Shown here: one piece after another, positions 60,823-64,000 of the stretch
How positions within the stretch are numbered: position 1 is the stretch's first letter
How the letters are laid out: every line of letters begins with the position of its first letter
Assembly (NCBI GenBank): GCA_963931865.1
Contig: OZ007509.1
Location: 12,699,671 to 12,763,670 of the forward strand
Direction: 5' to 3'
Length of the DNA: 64,000 bases
DNA from: Axinella damicornis
Taxonomy: Eukaryota; Porifera; Demospongiae; Axinellida; Axinellidae
Notes under the pieces: generated by a model
Databases searched by the model: none
What the model was told of the DNA's origin: nothing
The model's input: the letters and a program-made list of their open reading frames with translations, nothing else
Made by a program: the position numbers and the translations under genes

Positions 60823-62070
60823 CTCTCATACTCAAAGAGGTTGGATCCTAGTTCAAGAATACAAATGACAGAATATAAACACATGTTCTGGTCCTCTCAA
60901 CAGCTGTTCTTATGCACTGCACTAGTGCATGTGTAAGATAGTCTCATTCACTCCCAGCTCTCGTCTGTTGCAGTATGACAACCAAGCAACAGAGGCTGAG
61001 AGTGGGGGACTGGGAACAATGCTGTAAGGTGTACACGTGTAAAGCTGAATGAGACTGAGAGTATGTATGTATGTATTGAATCCCATTTTCTCTCAACAAT
61101 GTAGAAGTACTTGCTAACATAAAAGAACGAGCAATGACACGCCTCCCATGAGGAGTCATGTGATTATCTTCCACACCCCTCCAACCATACCCTTCCAATC
61201 AAGAGCTTATTTTAGGTCATTATGTGCTACTGCATCACCATAGATTGCCTGGGAGAGTCATTGCTACAGTGACACTTCCAACGGCAGTGACCTCCAGCCT
61301 CGTTCCAGGCCACTACCACCTCCAGTCTTTGATCACTTGCAGTATGCAAATACGGAGGGGGAAGGACTGGGAGATTTGGTCAATGTTAATACTGGTGGCT
61401 TCAGGGTAGACACACGAGGGGGGCAGTGCCCAACCGCAATAAGTCCTGTGTATCATGAACAACAAATGGTACTGATACTGAGATCCTTGTCAGGCACCGC
61501 CAGCTGTGTGTCTACTTGGCATCACTGCACGTGACCAAATCTCCCAGACCTTCCCCCTCCATATTTGCATACATCAAACAGTCAAAGACTGGTGGCGGGG
61601 AGGGCTGGGAATGAGGCTATACATCTAGTTCCTCCACAGAGGCCGTGTTCGTGCAGTTTCTACTAACATTTCAGTTGTCAGTGAGGGCAACTGCACTTAG
61701 TGCACTCTGCCACTGCTTTCTGTTTCCGTGGCGATGTTTCGTACATCTGTAAATAATTATTGCATTAACTTTCTGCTTTAGTTTTACTAGGGCACACATC
61801 CTAATAATACAATTGGTCTGGCCATGGCTGTACTGCTTCCCCCAGCCCTGATAAAGTGTATACGCTTAGTTGTCTATGGCTCATGCTACTCTAGGATTCT
61901 CTTCGTGGGTAGGATATTTTAACCTGGGTTATCATAACCTACATAAAGAGTCTATTCTTTAGCTTAATGTGCAGGTTCTAGCTTAATAGGACCAGTTTAT
62001 GTAACAAAACAATAAATTATGACCTTCTAACCATATTTAAAAAGGCCATTGTAATAATCAAGGGCACCAA
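60823..62070. other. Upstream flank of the duplicate kelch exon
   Basis: It matches 3166-5020 of copy 1, including the old foldback at about 61285-61620. No gene. Confidence 0.5.
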
Positions 62071-62453
62071 TAGTCTCGGAACCAGACCCTTCACACAGGG
62101 AGGAGGTAGGGTCTGTGCACATCACATGCGCACATTCGAGTTGTCCTTGCAGAATGCAATTATGCATGGGCAATTAGTGATCAACTGTGATACTGTCGTA
62201 CAAACACACTCGTGACCTGCGCTGCTCCCCTCACCTTTTGTCTCACACTCGCGGGTAATGGCATAGCACAGTGATTTGCAGTGTCTAGTCGGTAGTGACA
62301 CTGGGGAAGGAAAATTGTTTCCATGCCATCATTTGCAACCAATGTTGACCTGATTAAATTTTGTCAGGTCAACATTCCGTCCTGGGGACAAGTTGAATGT
62401 AACGTGCCCAGACCCTTCCTCCACCCCGTGCGAAGGGTCTGGTTCCGAGACTA
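62071..62453. repeat. 383-bp foldback, TAGTCTCGGAACCAGACC ends
   Basis: TAGTCTCGGAACCAGACCCT is mirrored by GGGTCTGGTTCCGAGACTA. It is the counterpart of 5021-5384. Another single end (TAGTCTCGGAACCAGACC) occurs at 62799. Confidence 0.8.
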
Positions 62454-63604
62454 GTTACACAATTAACATACCTTTGCTGAAGTGTCTTGTAGTAGACTAC
62501 TTGTGTAGTGCTGCTACCGTCAGACTGAATCCTCACTGTAGTGGTATACATATTTATTGAATCACAGAGCTGGACTGACAACAAACCCTGAATTCAAATT
62601 GATTTCAGCCCCACCCCCTACCCATGTACAACAATTGAGCAAGGTGTGGCACCATGATAACGGTTAGTGTGATGATGGGCTCCGGGTGTAATTTTGCTTG
62701 GTTACTGTGGTACAGCTCAATGTTTAAGCTTGCACGAGTGATGGTACAGGCCCGTAACAAATAAAATGACATGCAAACACAAAATACAGAAGTCTGACAA
62801 TAGTCTCGGAACCAGACCAGCTAACACACACATAATGCTTTCTTGCGTACCTGCAGCGCGTTTTGCAGAGTTCTATATATTTTCGGTGTAACAAGGCGCA
62901 TTCTTCGTTGGGTGTGGCACAAATGGACCTTTGACGTCACGAGCTAATTAGCCTCGGGGCTCGATCTTCAGACGAGCAGTGCATGCAATTAATTTATTTT
63001 GTCAACCATACAGAGAACTTGGGATCCTGTCCGAGCCTGTTGTTCAAGGTTAGCCATTCAAAGTGCACTTAGCTAATGATCTGATTGAAACCAGGGTGCG
63101 GGGCTAATGGTGTCCTCCCTTCCCGGTGGAGCCCACCGGCAAGATTCCCTTCCTTTTCCTCATCCTACCCAATTAGGCTATCGTATGTGTGTGCTGAGTG
63201 TGTGTCTGACGTCATTTGTATGATCAGTATTCCCACAACTTGTTTTCAAGGTAGCCATACCCAGGCCGCACCAGTTTTGATTGCATGAAGAATGTACAAC
63301 CTAGAACAGTGTGGGCCTGGGATTGAGGCTATTTTCAAGCCGCTGTACTGACAGTGCAGGTTCCTCCCATAATTTTTAAAAACTAGTTTTAGTTGTGTGT
63401 TTATACAGCTCTGTGTTCTATATGTGTGTTCACTGCGGATGGTGGGAGAGAATTTTAACGTGCTGTCTTTCCAATAATGCCCTTTATTTGGAATGCTTTA
63501 CTGGGCTCCATTTTAAGTATGCATGTCGTTTTATATTAGGAAGGGATGGTTGGAGAGTGGGCTCCCTGTCCTTGTGGTGGCCGGAAATGGCTCAGCAGTA
63601 TTGG
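62454..63604. other. Rest of duplication A copy 2 and non-duplicated flank
   Basis: The duplicated part ends near 63005. No gene is recognised afterwards. Confidence 0.4.
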
Positions 63605-63840
63605 GTCAGTGTCATCTCCCGCTTGCTCTCCCCTCCTGCTCCCTTCCGTCTTCCCATCCCACCCATCCCTCCTCCTCTCTTTGTCCCCTCCTCCCCTCTC
63701 CTCCTCCCTTTGTTCCCTCTTCTTCTCTCTTCCCTGTGTCCCCTCCTCCTCACTTCGTCCCCTTCTCCTCTCTCCTCCCCTTTGTCCCCTCCTCCTCTCC
63801 CCTCTTCCCCCCCACTCTCTCTTTCCTCCACTTCCCATCC
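63605..63840 (+). repeat. Polypyrimidine (CCTCCTCTC)n tract
   Basis: It consists of imperfect repeats of about 30 bp built from TTTGTCCCCTCCTCCTCTCC. Ser/Pro- and Arg/Gly/Glu-rich frames on the two strands derive from it. H-DNA or triplex potential is likely. Confidence 0.85.
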
Positions 63841-64000
63841 AACTTCCACACACCCAGGAGCACATGTTCTGCTGCCACATGTGTATTGAGCAGGTAAAAC
63901 ATGGAAGGTGAGAGTTCCTTCAACAGCTGCTACTGCTGGTGTTTCTGTGTGCAGTTCACAGCAGTGATGCCAAGAGATACTCTCTGTCATGTGAGTCACG

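Larger units (their letters stand above)
58960..63005 (+). repeat. Segmental duplication A, copy 2
   Basis: It corresponds to 890-5965 in the same orientation. It lacks the insertions 1956-2301 and 4388-4959 and keeps the empty TTAA at 61983-61986. Confidence 0.8.

Noticed and set aside
63395..63999. Pro/Ser/Leu-rich and Arg/Gly-rich ORFs, and two possible small exons (63540-63604, 63858-63893)
   Set aside because: The ORFs are read through a pyrimidine tract. The small exons have AG/GT edges but no recognisable protein or consistent partner.
1..64000. Bacterial symbiont origin
   Set aside because: Split genes with canonical introns, microsatellites, LTR and DIRS elements and MITEs throughout argue against a prokaryotic contig.

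Overview
The window looks like nuclear DNA of a marine invertebrate, most likely a demosponge. It has spliced genes with GT/AG introns, domain sets that are expanded in sponges (ZU5, death-fold, ankyrin and kelch modules), a Ty3/gypsy LTR retrotransposon, a DIRS-type element and a dense load of small inverted-repeat elements. I saw no operons, Shine-Dalgarno sites, CRISPR arrays, rRNA or convincing tRNA genes. The organism call is an inference from the protein families, not from a marker gene.

Layout. 0-6 kb: the 5' exons of a minus-strand kelch gene, inside a block (about 0.9-6.0 kb) that recurs at 59.0-63.0 kb. 6.4-8.3 kb: an inverted-repeat element with two-module ends and two unknown ORFs. 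8.3-14 kb: long poly-G runs, local duplications and a WD40 exon with a decayed copy. 14.2-16.6 kb: an internally deleted DIRS-type element. 17.3-18.9 kb: the 3' ends of two convergent genes, a cassette repeated in decayed form at 56.3-58.8 kb. 18.6-28.0 kb: a minus-strand ZU5/death-domain gene, split by a 6.55-kb Ty3/gypsy element (19301-25853) and by a 699-bp DNA element (27177-27875). 28-34.7 kb: repeats only. 34.8-55.4 kb: a plus-strand gene with an N-terminal death-fold domain, a roughly 300-residue region I cannot name, and about nine ankyrin-repeat exons. These exons are all phase 0, and several were clearly copied together with their introns. 55-64 kb: the duplicated cassettes and a degenerate tail.

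How it fits together. The ZU5/death gene and the death/ankyrin gene lie head to head and both carry death-fold adaptors, as in a receptor/innate-signalling cluster. The plus-strand gene looks intact. The minus-strand gene carries an in-frame stop, a frameshift and two transposon insertions and is probably dead in this haplotype. The LTR element has integrase before reverse transcriptase (PR-IN-RT-RH), the unusual Gmr1-like order. It has exact 5-bp target duplications, near-identical LTRs, a tRNA-Leu-type primer site and a polypurine tract.

The most novel structural signal is a set of small foldback elements. They share only a terminal motif (TAGCCTCGTTCCCAGGC or relatives), have private stems, and show 9-11 bp target duplications. 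One is a 32-bp element made of nothing but its two ends. A second family with 7-bp duplications has a 25-bp member of the same kind.
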